From contig NZ_JOAJ01000001.1 of assembly GCF_000720425.1 (NCBI RefSeq), positions 1 to 64,000 of the forward strand: a stretch of 64,000 nucleotides of DNA, in the 5' to 3' direction. Each line of letters starts with the position of its first letter. Position 1 is the first letter of the stretch. Shown one piece after another: positions 42,765-50,726 of the stretch. The notes under the pieces were generated by a model. That model searched no databases, had not been told where the DNA came from, and saw only the letters and a list, made by a program, of their open reading frames with translations. Origin of the DNA: Nocardia rhamnosiphila NBRC 108938. GTDB taxonomy: Bacteria; Actinomycetota; Actinomycetes; Mycobacteriales; Mycobacteriaceae. The translations under genes and the position numbers were made by a program.

Positions 42765-44003
42765 ATGTCGGAAGTCGTCGGCGTTCCACCGCGCGGGATC
42801 CGGACGCGTGCGGAGATCCCGCCGTCCGGCAGCCGCGGATCGCCGGTGCCCGTCACGCCGGGCCCGGCGCTGCGGCAGGCGGTGTGCCTGGCGTTCGGCA
42901 CCGCATCGGCACTCGGATTCGCCCGTTTCGCCTACGGTCTGCTGCTACCGGTGATGCGCGACGAGCAGGGCTGGAGCGCGGCGGCCGCCGGGATACCGGC
43001 CACCGCGAACGGCCTCGGCTATCTGCTGGGGGCGCTGGCGACACCCCTGCTCACCCGGCGCCTCGGCGCGATATGGGTCTTCCGCGGCGGTATGGTGCTC
43101 ACCGCCGCGGCGCTGGCCGCCACCGGTAGCGGCGGCTACCTGCTCCTGCTCATACTGCGGGCCGCCGCCGGTGCCGCGGGCGCGGCGGTATTCATCAGTG
43201 GTGGCGTCATCGCCTCCCACCTCGCGGTGCGGACCGCCTCGAGTACGCCCATCACGGTGTACTTCGCCGGGACCGGACTGGGAATCGTGCTGAGCGGTAT
43301 CGGCCTTCCGCTGACGGAGAGCCACTGGCAGTTCGCGTGGTTCGGCCTCGGTGTGGCCGCGGCCGTGGCCGCCGCGGTGAGCTGGTCCGCCGGCGGTGCG
43401 CCGGTCCCGATCGCCCCGAGCGGGGGGCGCGTGCGGTGGCGCGCGCTGCGGTCGACCGTGCCGGCCTATGCATTGTTCGCGGCCGGGTACATCACCTACA
43501 TCACTTTCCTGTCCGCGTACCTGCTGGGCCGGTCGGCCTCGACCGCCGAGGTCGTGGGCGTATGGGTCACCGTGGGACTCGGGGTGATCATCGGACCCGC
43601 GCTGTGGCGCCGGCCGATCGCGCGCCGACCCGGTAATCGGGTCCTGGCCGGCGTACTGGCCGCGCTGAGCGGCGGCGCGGCGCTCATCCTGATCTCCCCG
43701 AACGCCGCGGTCACCGGCACCGCCTCGGCGGTCTACGGAGCGACGTTCATGACCGTTCCCGCGGTCGTCACCGCCATTGTCAAGAACCACATCCGGCCTG
43801 CGGATTGGACCCCCACGCTCGCCTGCTGCACCGCTGTTTTCGCGGCCGGGCAGACCGTGGGCCCCTGGGCGGCCGGCGCGCTCGCCGATCACCTCGGCGC
43901 CACCGCGCCCGTGTGGTGGACGGTCCTGCTCTGCGGCCTCGGCTCGATCGTCGCGGCGGCCCGGCCCCTTCCCGGCCGAACCCCGAAGGAGAACGAACAC
44001 TGA
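42765..44003 (+). CDS. MFS transporter (YbfB/YjiJ-like)
   Basis: 412-residue major facilitator with twelve predicted helices after a polar N-terminus of about 30 residues. The first helix reads GTASALGFARFAYGLLLPVM, the landmark of the YbfB/YjiJ group, followed by TANGLGYLLGALATP. Some members export drugs or metabolites. AGGAG lies four bases before the ATG. It is coupled to the downstream hydrolase (TGATG) and appears to be controlled by the divergent TetR. Confidence 0.88.
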   Translation: MSEVVGVPPRGIRTRAEIPPSGSRGSPVPVTPGPALRQAVCLAFGTASALGFARFAYGLLLPVMRDEQGWSAAAAGIPATANGLGYLLGALATPLLTRRLGAIWVFRGGMVLTAAALAATGSGGYLLLLILRAAAGAAGAAVFISGGVIASHLAVRTASSTPITVYFAGTGLGIVLSGIGLPLTESHWQFAWFGLGVAAAVAAAVSWSAGGAPVPIAPSGGRVRWRALRSTVPAYALFAAGYITYITFLSAYLLGRSASTAEVVGVWVTVGLGVIIGPALWRRPIARRPGNRVLAGVLAALSGGAALILISPNAAVTGTASAVYGATFMTVPAVVTAIVKNHIRPADWTPTLACCTAVFAAGQTVGPWAAGALADHLGATAPVWWTVLLCGLGSIVAAARPLPGRTPKENEH

Positions 44004-44677
44004 TGGCGATATTCGTCCTGATTCCCGGTATGTGCCACGGCGGGTGGTGTTTCGAGGGCATCACCCACCGGCTTCGCGAAGAAGGGCACCGGGTACTGCC
44101 GTTGACGCTGACCGGGGTCGGTGAACGCGGCCACCTGCGCCGTGCCGGGGTGAACCTCGACACCCATATCGAGGATGTCACCGCGATGCTGGCGGCCGAG
44201 AGCGTCCGCGACGCGGTACTCGTCGGCCACAGCTACGGAGGCATGGTGATCACCGGGGCGGCGGACCGCGCGCCGGATCGGGTCGCGGCACTGGTGTACG
44301 TGGACGCCACGGTCCCCGAGCACGGCGACTCCTGCTGGGATCTCGTTTCGGAGCAGGAGCATCGGTGGTACCTGGATGTGGTGGACACCGGCGACGCCGT
44401 CCGGCCGCTCCCGTTCTTCGACCCCAGGGCCACGCCGCATCCGCTGGCGTCGGTGCTCCAGCCGTTGGCGCTGGAGGGCGACCTCGCCCACATCCGGAGC
44501 CGGACCTACGTCTACGCCGCCGGATGGGAAACACCCTCACCGTTCACCGGAGTGCACGCGCGCCTGGGCCGTGACCCCGGGTGGACCACGTACGCGCTGG
44601 ACGGTGGGCACAACCTGATGCGGGACGATCCCGAGGGCCTGCTGCGGATCCTCCGCGGCACGATCGAGCCGCGCTGA
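44003..44677 (+). CDS. Alpha/beta hydrolase (plant-type methylesterase-like)
   Basis: 224-residue hydrolase. The start FVLIPGMCHGGWCFEGI and LTLTGVGERGHL resemble salicylate/jasmonate methylesterase-like proteins. The nucleophile is Ser in GHSYGG (about residue 79), and the histidine is in LDGGHNLMRDDPEGL. The ATG shares one base with the MFS stop, so it is co-translated with the transporter. It may hydrolyse an ester that is also the transporter's cargo or the regulator's effector. Confidence 0.88.
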   Translation: MAIFVLIPGMCHGGWCFEGITHRLREEGHRVLPLTLTGVGERGHLRRAGVNLDTHIEDVTAMLAAESVRDAVLVGHSYGGMVITGAADRAPDRVAALVYVDATVPEHGDSCWDLVSEQEHRWYLDVVDTGDAVRPLPFFDPRATPHPLASVLQPLALEGDLAHIRSRTYVYAAGWETPSPFTGVHARLGRDPGWTTYALDGGHNLMRDDPEGLLRILRGTIEPR

Positions 44678-44733
44678 CCCGCTCGCGTATACCACCGGCC
44701 CGGGCACTCCCTGCGCGGCTAGGCTCGGGCGGT

Positions 44734-45582
44734 ATGAGCCTGGGCGAGGTGGCCGCCGACCTGTACGGGCTGGCGCCCGCGGAGTTCGTCGCCGCGCGTG
44801 ACGCCCGCGCCGGTGCGGCGAAGGAATCCGGGGATCGGGAACTGGCGGCCGCGATCACGGCCCTGCGCAAACCCACGGTCGCGGCGTGGGCGGTGAACGC
44901 ACTCGTGCGTGCGGCGCCCCGCGAGGTGGACTCCCTGCTCCAGCTCGGCGCCGACCTGCGGACGGCGCAGCGGCAACTGTCCGGTGCCCGGCTGCGCGAA
45001 CTGACCCGGCAGCGCCGGCAGGTGGTGGACGCCTTGGCCGAACGGGCGGGCGAGGTCGCCGCCGACCAGGGCCGGCCCGTTTCCGAGGCGGTACTGCGTC
45101 AGGTGAGTGAGACGCTGACCGCCGCCCTGGCCGATTCCGATATCGGCGAGCAGGTCCGCGCCGGCACCCTGGCCACCGCGCAGAGCTATGCGGGCTTCGG
45201 CCCGGTGGAGCCGGATCTGTCGGTGGTCCGGGACAAGCCGAAGGCCGCCGGTGCCGAGACCCGGCGGAAGAAAAAGGCCGCCGAACCCACCGAGGCCGAA
45301 CACGCGCGCGCCGCGCGTGCCGAGGCGGACCGGCAGCGCGCGCAGGAAGAACTGCGCGCCGCGGAAACCGCCGCGCGCGAGGCCCTCACCGCCGCCGAGA
45401 AGGAAGCACAGCGTGCTGCCGAACACCTCGAGGCCACCACCGCGCGGCTGACCGAACTCCGCGACGAACTCGCCGCGGTGGAAGACCGGCACCGATTCGC
45501 CCGCAACGCAGAGCGCGCCGCCCGGGACGCGGTCCGGGCGGCGACGGTCGAACTGGAACGGGCCCGGCGGCGCAAGCGCTGA
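44734..45582 (+). CDS. Coiled-coil protein of unknown function
   Basis: 282-residue soluble protein. The N-terminal half is helical with LRKPTVAAWAVNALVRAAP, which I recognise as common to a conserved actinobacterial family without assigned function. From about residue 175 the sequence is highly charged Ala/Glu/Arg heptads (EADRQRAQEELRAAETAARE), a long coiled coil, after a basic patch RRKKKAAE. A -10 box TAGGCT at 44720-44725 lies eight bases before the ATG, so the message is probably leaderless. Function not known. Confidence 0.8.
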   Translation: MSLGEVAADLYGLAPAEFVAARDARAGAAKESGDRELAAAITALRKPTVAAWAVNALVRAAPREVDSLLQLGADLRTAQRQLSGARLRELTRQRRQVVDALAERAGEVAADQGRPVSEAVLRQVSETLTAALADSDIGEQVRAGTLATAQSYAGFGPVEPDLSVVRDKPKAAGAETRRKKKAAEPTEAEHARAARAEADRQRAQEELRAAETAAREALTAAEKEAQRAAEHLEATTARLTELRDELAAVEDRHRFARNAERAARDAVRAATVELERARRRKR

Positions 45583-45909
45583 TCCGGCCGCCGAGGGGGC
45601 GGAGTCGAGCGCGTCGCGGTGGGGCAACGGCCCGTGCCGCTCCGGTCGTCACCAGGCGAGAAGGGGCGTTGGCGGGCTTCGCGCGGCGGCGACGGTGGGC
45701 GTGGCCCGCTGTCCTGTTCGTATCGGCTGGTCAGAGGGTATGCCGGACGGCGGAGTCGCGGCGGCGCGCGGCCCGAACATCCAGCGGGCCCGCATTTTCC
45801 GCAGTGGATACCGGCGCGTCGGCGGGGGCACCGGCGGCCGTTCGGCTGTAATGGTCGGCGCTCGATCGGTTTCCGTGTGTGATGTCCTCCCGTTCAGGAA
45901 GGTTCTCGT
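45583..45909. other. 327-base gap without a supported gene
   Basis: Open frames in this stretch lack ribosome binding sites and sensible protein composition. It should contain the promoter for the secreted protein that follows, but no clear -35/-10 pair stands out. No repeat or strong hairpin was noticed. Confidence 0.4.
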
Positions 45910-46245
45910 ATGCGTCGTTTCGTGATGGCTCTGGGTTCGGCCGCGATGGCGATAGCGGTGACATCGGCAGTGGACAGTAGCGCGCACGCCGCGAGCGGGC
46001 AGGTCGCACTACGGTGGATCGCCGACGGGAGCCGGGTGGAGAAGGTCATCGACAATCCCAGCGGCTGTATCGATCTCAGCGCGGTCGGGGTGGTCGGCCG
46101 GGTGTCGGTGCGCAACCTCACCGACCGGAAGGTCAAACTCTGGAACGGCATCGGCTGCCGCGGCACCTACGGCGGTGGTATCGAACACGGTGAGCACAAC
46201 GGCCGGTGGGGCTTCCCCGACTGGAGTATCTACATCTCGTCCTGA
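45910..46245 (+). CDS. Small secreted protein of unknown function
   Basis: 111-residue protein with a classical signal peptide (MRRFVMALGSAAMAIAVTSA) and a likely cleavage site after AHA near residue 27. The mature part of about 84 residues has two cysteines (in SGCIDLS and IGCRGTYGGG) that could form a disulfide, and ends with WGFPDWSIYISS. The size and folding pattern recall small secreted beta proteins of actinomycetes, but I recognise no family. Confidence 0.75.
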   Translation: MRRFVMALGSAAMAIAVTSAVDSSAHAASGQVALRWIADGSRVEKVIDNPSGCIDLSAVGVVGRVSVRNLTDRKVKLWNGIGCRGTYGGGIEHGEHNGRWGFPDWSIYISS

Positions 46246-46326
46246 TTCGGGCGGCGCCCGGCGAACCCCGCGTGAGCGGAGGCGTTTTCGGGGTATCCGG
46301 CACATGAGACCCACTGGAGGTGTTGT

Positions 46327-46674
46327 GTGAAGGCCGAAGACGAGGGCAGCGTGCCCGGCTCGGTGAGCCCGTTCAATCCGGCGGACCCGCTCGACCCGGC
46401 GAGCCCGGTGAATCCGGCGAACCCGGTGGACCCCGCGGACGCGATCAATCCGGCGGGCACGGTGATGCCGGTGGTACCGATTGCCGACGAACAGCCGATG
46501 CGGACCTGGCTGTGGCCCACACTGCTCATCTTCGGCCTGGTGGTCGGGGGTGCGCTACTGGTGATGATTCTGGTGAGCACCGCCGATTTCGGGGAGCAAC
46601 CGGCGCAGGTCACGCCGACCCCCGGTCAGTGCCAGACCTTTTGCACGACCACTGTCGCGCCGCCGGCGCGCTGA
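46327..46674 (+). CDS. Single-pass membrane protein with (N/D)PAxPx repeats
   Basis: 115-residue protein. Residues about 17-44 consist of six-residue repeats of the form N/D-P-A-x-P/A-L/V/I. After a linker, one hydrophobic helix spans about residues 63-83 (TLLIFGLVVGGALLVMILV), followed by a short tail with a C-x3-C (CQTFC). The repeat would lie on the cytoplasmic side by the positive-inside rule only weakly. Proline-rich tails of this sort often anchor partner proteins. The GTG start is weakly supported; a hairpin terminator follows the stop. Confidence 0.7.
   Translation: MKAEDEGSVPGSVSPFNPADPLDPASPVNPANPVDPADAINPAGTVMPVVPIADEQPMRTWLWPTLLIFGLVVGGALLVMILVSTADFGEQPAQVTPTPGQCQTFCTTTVAPPAR
46375..46458 (+). 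repeat. 18-base in-frame tandem repeat, about 4.7 copies
   Basis: The unit resembles AAYCCGGCGRACCCGGTS and encodes the (N/D)PAxPx repeat of the small membrane protein. Copies differ by a few bases, mostly changing N to D or the last aliphatic residue. Unit number may vary between strains. Confidence 0.8.
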
Positions 46675-46679
46675 CGGCC

Positions 46680-46710
46680 GGCGGGGACACCCACACCGGG
46701 TGTCCCCGCC
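46680..46710. terminator. 13-base-pair hairpin between convergent genes
   Basis: GGCGGGGACACCC pairs perfectly with GGGTGTCCCCGCC around the loop ACACC. It lies 5 bases after the repeat-protein stop and 13 bases before the stop of the small minus-strand gene, so it can serve both. No U tract. Confidence 0.85.
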
Positions 46711-46723
46711 GTGTTCCGACGCG

Positions 46724-46879
46724 CTATTGCGCGCCCTGTTGCCCGGTGTCCGGGTCCTCGGCGGTACGCAGTGCGGTTTCCAGTTCCCGGCGCAATCGCG
46801 CCGCGGTGGCTTCGTCACCCGCGTCCTCGGCCGTGGTGATGTCCTGGTGCAGCTGAGCGATGGTGTCCTGAATGGTCAT
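46724..46879 (-). CDS. 51-residue helical protein
   Basis: A short gene on the minus strand encoding MTIQDTIAQLHQDITTAED and on to a TAG stop at 46724. GGAGG lies four bases before the ATG, a good ribosome binding site, and codon use is like that of neighbours. The protein is acidic and helical (AARLRRELETALR). No family recognised. It is divergent from the sigma factor gene and ends at the shared hairpin terminator, which supports it as real. Confidence 0.65.
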   Translation of the reverse strand: MTIQDTIAQLHQDITTAEDAGDEATAARLRRELETALRTAEDPDTGQQGAQ

Positions 46880-47043
46880 CGGTCCTCCGTTCTCTCGCCT
46901 GGGCGATCGCGCCGCACGACTGTCTGCCGGCTACGGCGCCCGTCATGGTGCGCATGACCGTTTTCGGCCGTCCGAAACACCGCTCCCGATCCCGGCCCGC
47001 CACAGGCGTCGGCGGATTCACACTCGCGCGATTTTCAGATCAC

Positions 47044-47070
47044 GTTTCGATCACCGCGTCGCGGGGGTAT
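47044..47070 (+). promoter_or_regulatory. SigF-type promoter of the sigma factor gene
   Basis: GTTT (47044-47047) and GGGTAT (47065-47070) are separated by 17 bases, an exact match to the mycobacterial/actinobacterial SigF promoter consensus. It lies 43 bases before the start of a SigF-family sigma gene, indicating positive autoregulation. Confidence 0.8.
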
Positions 47071-47112
47071 CCCCGGTCCAACGAGGTTTGGAAAAAGCCC
47101 GAGGAGCATCCG

Positions 47113-47988
47113 GTGAACGAAATGACCGAAGCCACGACCGACCAGCACGCCGGAGATCGTGCGTCACGTACCGCCCATGTGCCCGCCCACGGGGACAGCT
47201 ACGACAACATCGAACCGCTGTTCGCCGAACTGGCGGCGCTCGCACCCGAGGATTCGCGCCGGCGCGCGCTACGCGAGCAGATCGTGCACCGCTGCCTGCC
47301 GTTGGCTGAACATATCGCGCGCCGTTTCTCCGGCCGCGGCGAAGCGTTCGACGATCTGCTCCAGATCGCACGCCTGGGCCTGGTCCAGGCGGTGGACCGC
47401 TTCGACGGGTCGCGGGGCAGCTCGTTCCTGTCCTTCGCCATCCCGACCATCATGGGCGAGGTGCGCCGCCACTTCCGCGATCACACCTGGGCCGTGCGGG
47501 TGCCGCGCGGCACCAAGGAACTGCATCTGCGGATCGGCCCGGCCACCGAGACGCTGTACCAGCGGCTGGGCCGGATGCCCACCGCGCGGGAGATCGCCGC
47601 GGAACTGGACGCCGATCTCACCGACGTCACCCGGGCACTCATCGCCGGTAACGCGCACACCAGCAGCTCCCTCGACGCCCCCACCGACGACCAGGACGAC
47701 GAGGTCTCGCCGCCGGCGGTACTGGCCCGGCTCGGCGGGGAGGACCCCTGCTACCGGCTGCTCGAGGACGCGATGACGCTGCGCCCGCTGATCGCGGAAC
47801 TGCCACAGCGGGAACGGCAGATCCTGGTCTGGCGGTACTTCGCGAACATGACCCAGGTGCAGATCGCCGAACGGCTCGATATCTCGCAGATGCAGGTGTC
47901 GCGGATCCTCGCCAAAACGCTGCGGACCCTACGCGAACAGGCGATGGCCGAGCCCGGCGAGGCCGATTCGATCACCACGGCCGCCTGA
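47113..47988 (+). CDS. Sigma factor of the SigB/SigF/SigG group
   Basis: 291-residue alternative sigma factor. Region 2 includes LAEHIARRFSGRGEAFDDLLQIARLGLVQAVDRFD, followed by FLSFAIPTIMGEVRRHFRDHTWAVRVPRG, the strongly conserved SigF-group core. Region 3 has LGRMPTAREIAAELD, and region 4 the helix-turn-helix MTQVQIAERLDISQMQVSRILAKTL. The GTG at 47113 follows GAGGAG by six bases; the ATG at 47122 is an alternative. No RsbW-type anti-sigma gene is adjacent, unlike the usual usfX-sigF pair. A STAS antagonist-like gene lies 9 kb away. It probably drives a stress or stationary-phase regulon. Confidence 0.93.
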   Translation: MNEMTEATTDQHAGDRASRTAHVPAHGDSYDNIEPLFAELAALAPEDSRRRALREQIVHRCLPLAEHIARRFSGRGEAFDDLLQIARLGLVQAVDRFDGSRGSSFLSFAIPTIMGEVRRHFRDHTWAVRVPRGTKELHLRIGPATETLYQRLGRMPTAREIAAELDADLTDVTRALIAGNAHTSSSLDAPTDDQDDEVSPPAVLARLGGEDPCYRLLEDAMTLRPLIAELPQRERQILVWRYFANMTQVQIAERLDISQMQVSRILAKTLRTLREQAMAEPGEADSITTAA

Positions 47989-48206
47989 TCCGGGGCCGGA
48001 TTCCGCGCGGGCTCGCGGGCGGCCCGGCCCTGCCGGGTCGTAGGTTCCGGTATCGGCGGCAGGCTGCGCCGGGCCGGCATCACCGGCGTTCGTCCCGGTC
48101 ACCCATCCGGGCCTCGGAGGGGTGACCGGCTGCCGTCGCCCGGGAATTCGGATCGGCCCGAGCGGGATCGGCGACCGTGGCCGCGCGAGCGGCTACCGTG
48201 CTCGGC

Positions 48207-49004
48207 GTGGACCTGGAACTGAACGGAAAACGGGCGATCGTCACCGGCGGTAGCAAGGGTATCGGGCTGGCCGTCGCGCGCGGACTGGCCACCGAGGGCG
48301 CGGATGTGGTGCTCGCGGCGCGCTCGGCCGAACCGCTCGAGGCCGCGGCCGCCGCCTTGGCCGCGGAAACGGGCCGGCGTGTGCTCGCCGTGCCCACCGA
48401 TACCGGCGACGACGATCAGGTCCGGGAACTGGTGCGGCGCACGGTCGCCGAACTCGGCGGAGTGGACATCCTGGTGAACGCCGCCGCCACCCCGTGGAGC
48501 GCGGGGGCCCCGGCCGGCCTGGCCGATACCACCGACGAGATCGTGCGCCGGGAAGTAGAGATCAAAGTTCTCGGCTACCTGCGCACCGCGCGTGCGGTCG
48601 CGCCGCATCTCGTCGCCCAGCGGTGGGGCCGGATCATCAATATCAGCGGACTCGGTGCCCGGCAGGCCAATTCGATCGCCCAGACCGTGCGCAATATCAG
48701 TGTTTCCGCGCTGACCAAGAACCTCGCCGACGAACTCGGCCCCGCCGGTGTGAACGTGACGGTCGTGCACCCCGGCCTGACCCGGACCGAACGCCTCACC
48801 CAGCGGCTCGGCGAGCGGTCCGCGGAATCCGGGACGCCGGTCGCGGAACTGGAACGGGACCTCGTCCGTAATTCCGTGGGTCGTGTCATCGATGCCCGCG
48901 AGGTGGCCGATGTGGTGACCTTCCTGGCGTCCCCGCGCAGTATCGCCATCACCGGCGACGCTGTCGCGGTGGGCGGCGGCGTCCCGGGCCCGGTCTACTA
49001 CTGA
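48207..49004 (+). CDS. SDR-fold protein lacking the YxxxK catalytic pair
   Basis: 265-residue SDR. The cofactor motif is TGGSKGIGLAVA and VVLAARSAE; N-A-A-A-T (VNAAAT) replaces NAG. The serine region reads INISGLGARQ, but aligning the following helix (ALTKNLADELGPAGVNVTVVHPG) with other SDRs puts Gln and Asn where Tyr and Lys should be (AQTVRNISV). It may therefore bind the dinucleotide without normal catalysis or use other residues. The GTG at 48207 is preceded by TACCGT seven bases upstream, so the message is likely leaderless. Confidence 0.85.
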   Translation: MDLELNGKRAIVTGGSKGIGLAVARGLATEGADVVLAARSAEPLEAAAAALAAETGRRVLAVPTDTGDDDQVRELVRRTVAELGGVDILVNAAATPWSAGAPAGLADTTDEIVRREVEIKVLGYLRTARAVAPHLVAQRWGRIINISGLGARQANSIAQTVRNISVSALTKNLADELGPAGVNVTVVHPGLTRTERLTQRLGERSAESGTPVAELERDLVRNSVGRVIDAREVADVVTFLASPRSIAITGDAVAVGGGVPGPVYY

Positions 49005-49045
49005 CAGCGGTCCTGCCGCCGGGGCCGCCCTGATATACACGGCAT

Positions 49046-49552
49046 ATGCCGGCGAACACACACTCCGAGTCCGACGCCTTCGACGATCTGGTGGCTGCCG
49101 CCGACGCACCCGTGTACATCGTCACCCTGGCTGCGGGCGATGAACGGTCCGGGTGCCTGGTCGGATTCGCGTCCCAGGTCGGGGTCGACCCCGCCCGGTT
49201 CCTGGTCTGCCTGTCCGAGACCAATCACACCTTCCGGGTGGCGCCGGGCGCGGAGTTCGCCGCCGTGCACCTGGTCGGTACGGACGACGCGGAACTCGCC
49301 GTGTTGTTCGGTACGCAGACCGGTGACGAGATCGACAAGTTCGACCGGTGCCGCTGGCGCTCCGGCCCGCACGGGGTCCCGATCCTGCTCGATGCCGTGG
49401 CCTGGTTCTGCGGTCGCATCCTCACCCGGCACGATTTCGGTGACCACGTCGGCCTGGTGCTGGCGCCCGAGGACGCCGCCGTTCCGGCCTCCGCGCCGGC
49501 CGTGCTGCGCCTCCACGATGTCGCCGGCCTGCGGCCCGGTCATCCGGCGTGA
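49046..49552 (+). CDS. Flavin reductase-like FMN-binding protein
   Basis: 168-residue split-barrel protein. The flavin-binding segment reads SGCLVGFASQVGVDPARFLVCLS, and HTFRVAPGAEFAAVHLVG follows, typical of flavin reductase-domain proteins. A sequence TATACA lies six bases before the ATG at 49046, indicating a leaderless start. It could supply reduced flavin to monooxygenases such as those encoded elsewhere in the window, but no physical link is seen. Confidence 0.85.
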   Translation: MPANTHSESDAFDDLVAAADAPVYIVTLAAGDERSGCLVGFASQVGVDPARFLVCLSETNHTFRVAPGAEFAAVHLVGTDDAELAVLFGTQTGDEIDKFDRCRWRSGPHGVPILLDAVAWFCGRILTRHDFGDHVGLVLAPEDAAVPASAPAVLRLHDVAGLRPGHPA

Positions 49553-49674
49553 GGGGCTTGTCGCGCCACTTTCACGGATTGCCTGCGGTGCGGTTCCGCC
49601 GCCACTTCGGCGGCGGTCGCGCATTCGCCGAACGACACGGGGCGAGGTCCGCCGCGGGCGGTGCGGGCGCCGAA

Positions 49675-50670
49675 TCAGGGGCCGGCGAATGTTTTCCGGT
49701 ACGCCGAGGGCGACATCCCCAGACCGCGCCGCATATGGTGGCGCAGGTTGTCCGGTGATCCGAGCCCGGACCTCTCCGCGACCTCGTCCACCGGGATATC
49801 CGCCGATTCCAGCAGTTCCCGGGCCAGATCGATCCGGCGATCGCGAAGCCAGGCGCCCGGGGACAGTCCGGTCTCGGCCCGGAACCGGCGACTGAACGTT
49901 CGCGGGCTCATCCGCGCGTGCGCGGCGAGGGTCGCGACGCCGAGCGGCTCGGCCAGGCGGGTCAGCGCCCACGCTCGGGTCGGGGCGGTGCTGAGGTCGT
50001 CGGGGCCGGGCACCTGGTGCTCGATGAACTGGGCCTGGCCGCCCTCGCGCCAGGGCGGTACGACGCAGTATCGAGCGGCCCGGTTCGCCACGGTGGCGCC
50101 GTGGTCGCGGCGGATGATGTGCAGGCACAGATCGATTCCGGCCGCCAGGCCCGCCGAACTGAGCACCGCGCCCTCGTCCACGAACAGCACGGTCTCATCG
50201 AGTTCGACCGCCGGGAACAGCCGGCGGAAATCGTCGGCGTAGCGCCAGTGGGTGGTGGCGCGGCGGCCGTCGAAGACCCCCGCGGCGGCGAGGACGAATG
50301 CGCCCGTGCAGATGGACACCATCCGGGCCCCGGCGGGCACCGTGGCCAGTGCCGCGGCGAGGGCGGGGCCGAGTTCGCCGCCGGCGCGGGCGGCGCGGTA
50401 TCTGGTCCCCGGCAGGATCACCGTATCGGCGGTGGCGAGCGCTTCCGGCCCGGCCGCGGCGACCATCGAATATCCCGCGGTGGCCGGTACGGGCCCGGCG
50501 TCGAGGGAGCACGTCACAACCCGGTAGAGCGGGTTGCCGGCCTCGTCGGTGGCCTCGCCGAACACCAGGGACGGGATGGTCGCGTCGAAACCGACCACCG
50601 GATCGAGCAACAGCACGGCGACGGTATGCGGGCGCCGGGGCGAACCATCGGTGGCATGATCTTCACGCAT
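49675..50670 (-). CDS. GlxA-type AraC regulator with DJ-1/PfpI domain
   Basis: 331-residue regulator. Residues 15-185 form a DJ-1/PfpI domain with the cysteine elbow SICTGAFVLAAAG; residues about 220-325 hold two AraC helix-turn-helices (LAAHARMSPRTFSRRFR and DEVAERSGLGSPDNLRHHM). The ATG lies 56 bases from the divergent MFS gene, which is the obvious target. GlxA-type proteins often activate catabolic or transport genes in response to amines or amides; the ligand here is unknown. Confidence 0.9.
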   Translation of the reverse strand: MREDHATDGSPRRPHTVAVLLLDPVVGFDATIPSLVFGEATDEAGNPLYRVVTCSLDAGPVPATAGYSMVAAAGPEALATADTVILPGTRYRAARAGGELGPALAAALATVPAGARMVSICTGAFVLAAAGVFDGRRATTHWRYADDFRRLFPAVELDETVLFVDEGAVLSSAGLAAGIDLCLHIIRRDHGATVANRAARYCVVPPWREGGQAQFIEHQVPGPDDLSTAPTRAWALTRLAEPLGVATLAAHARMSPRTFSRRFRAETGLSPGAWLRDRRIDLARELLESADIPVDEVAERSGLGSPDNLRHHMRRGLGMSPSAYRKTFAGP

Positions 50671-50726
50671 ATTGTCGATTCTGCCACTGGTGACGCGGCG
50701 GCGGCTACCGGAAGCTGATCATCGTG

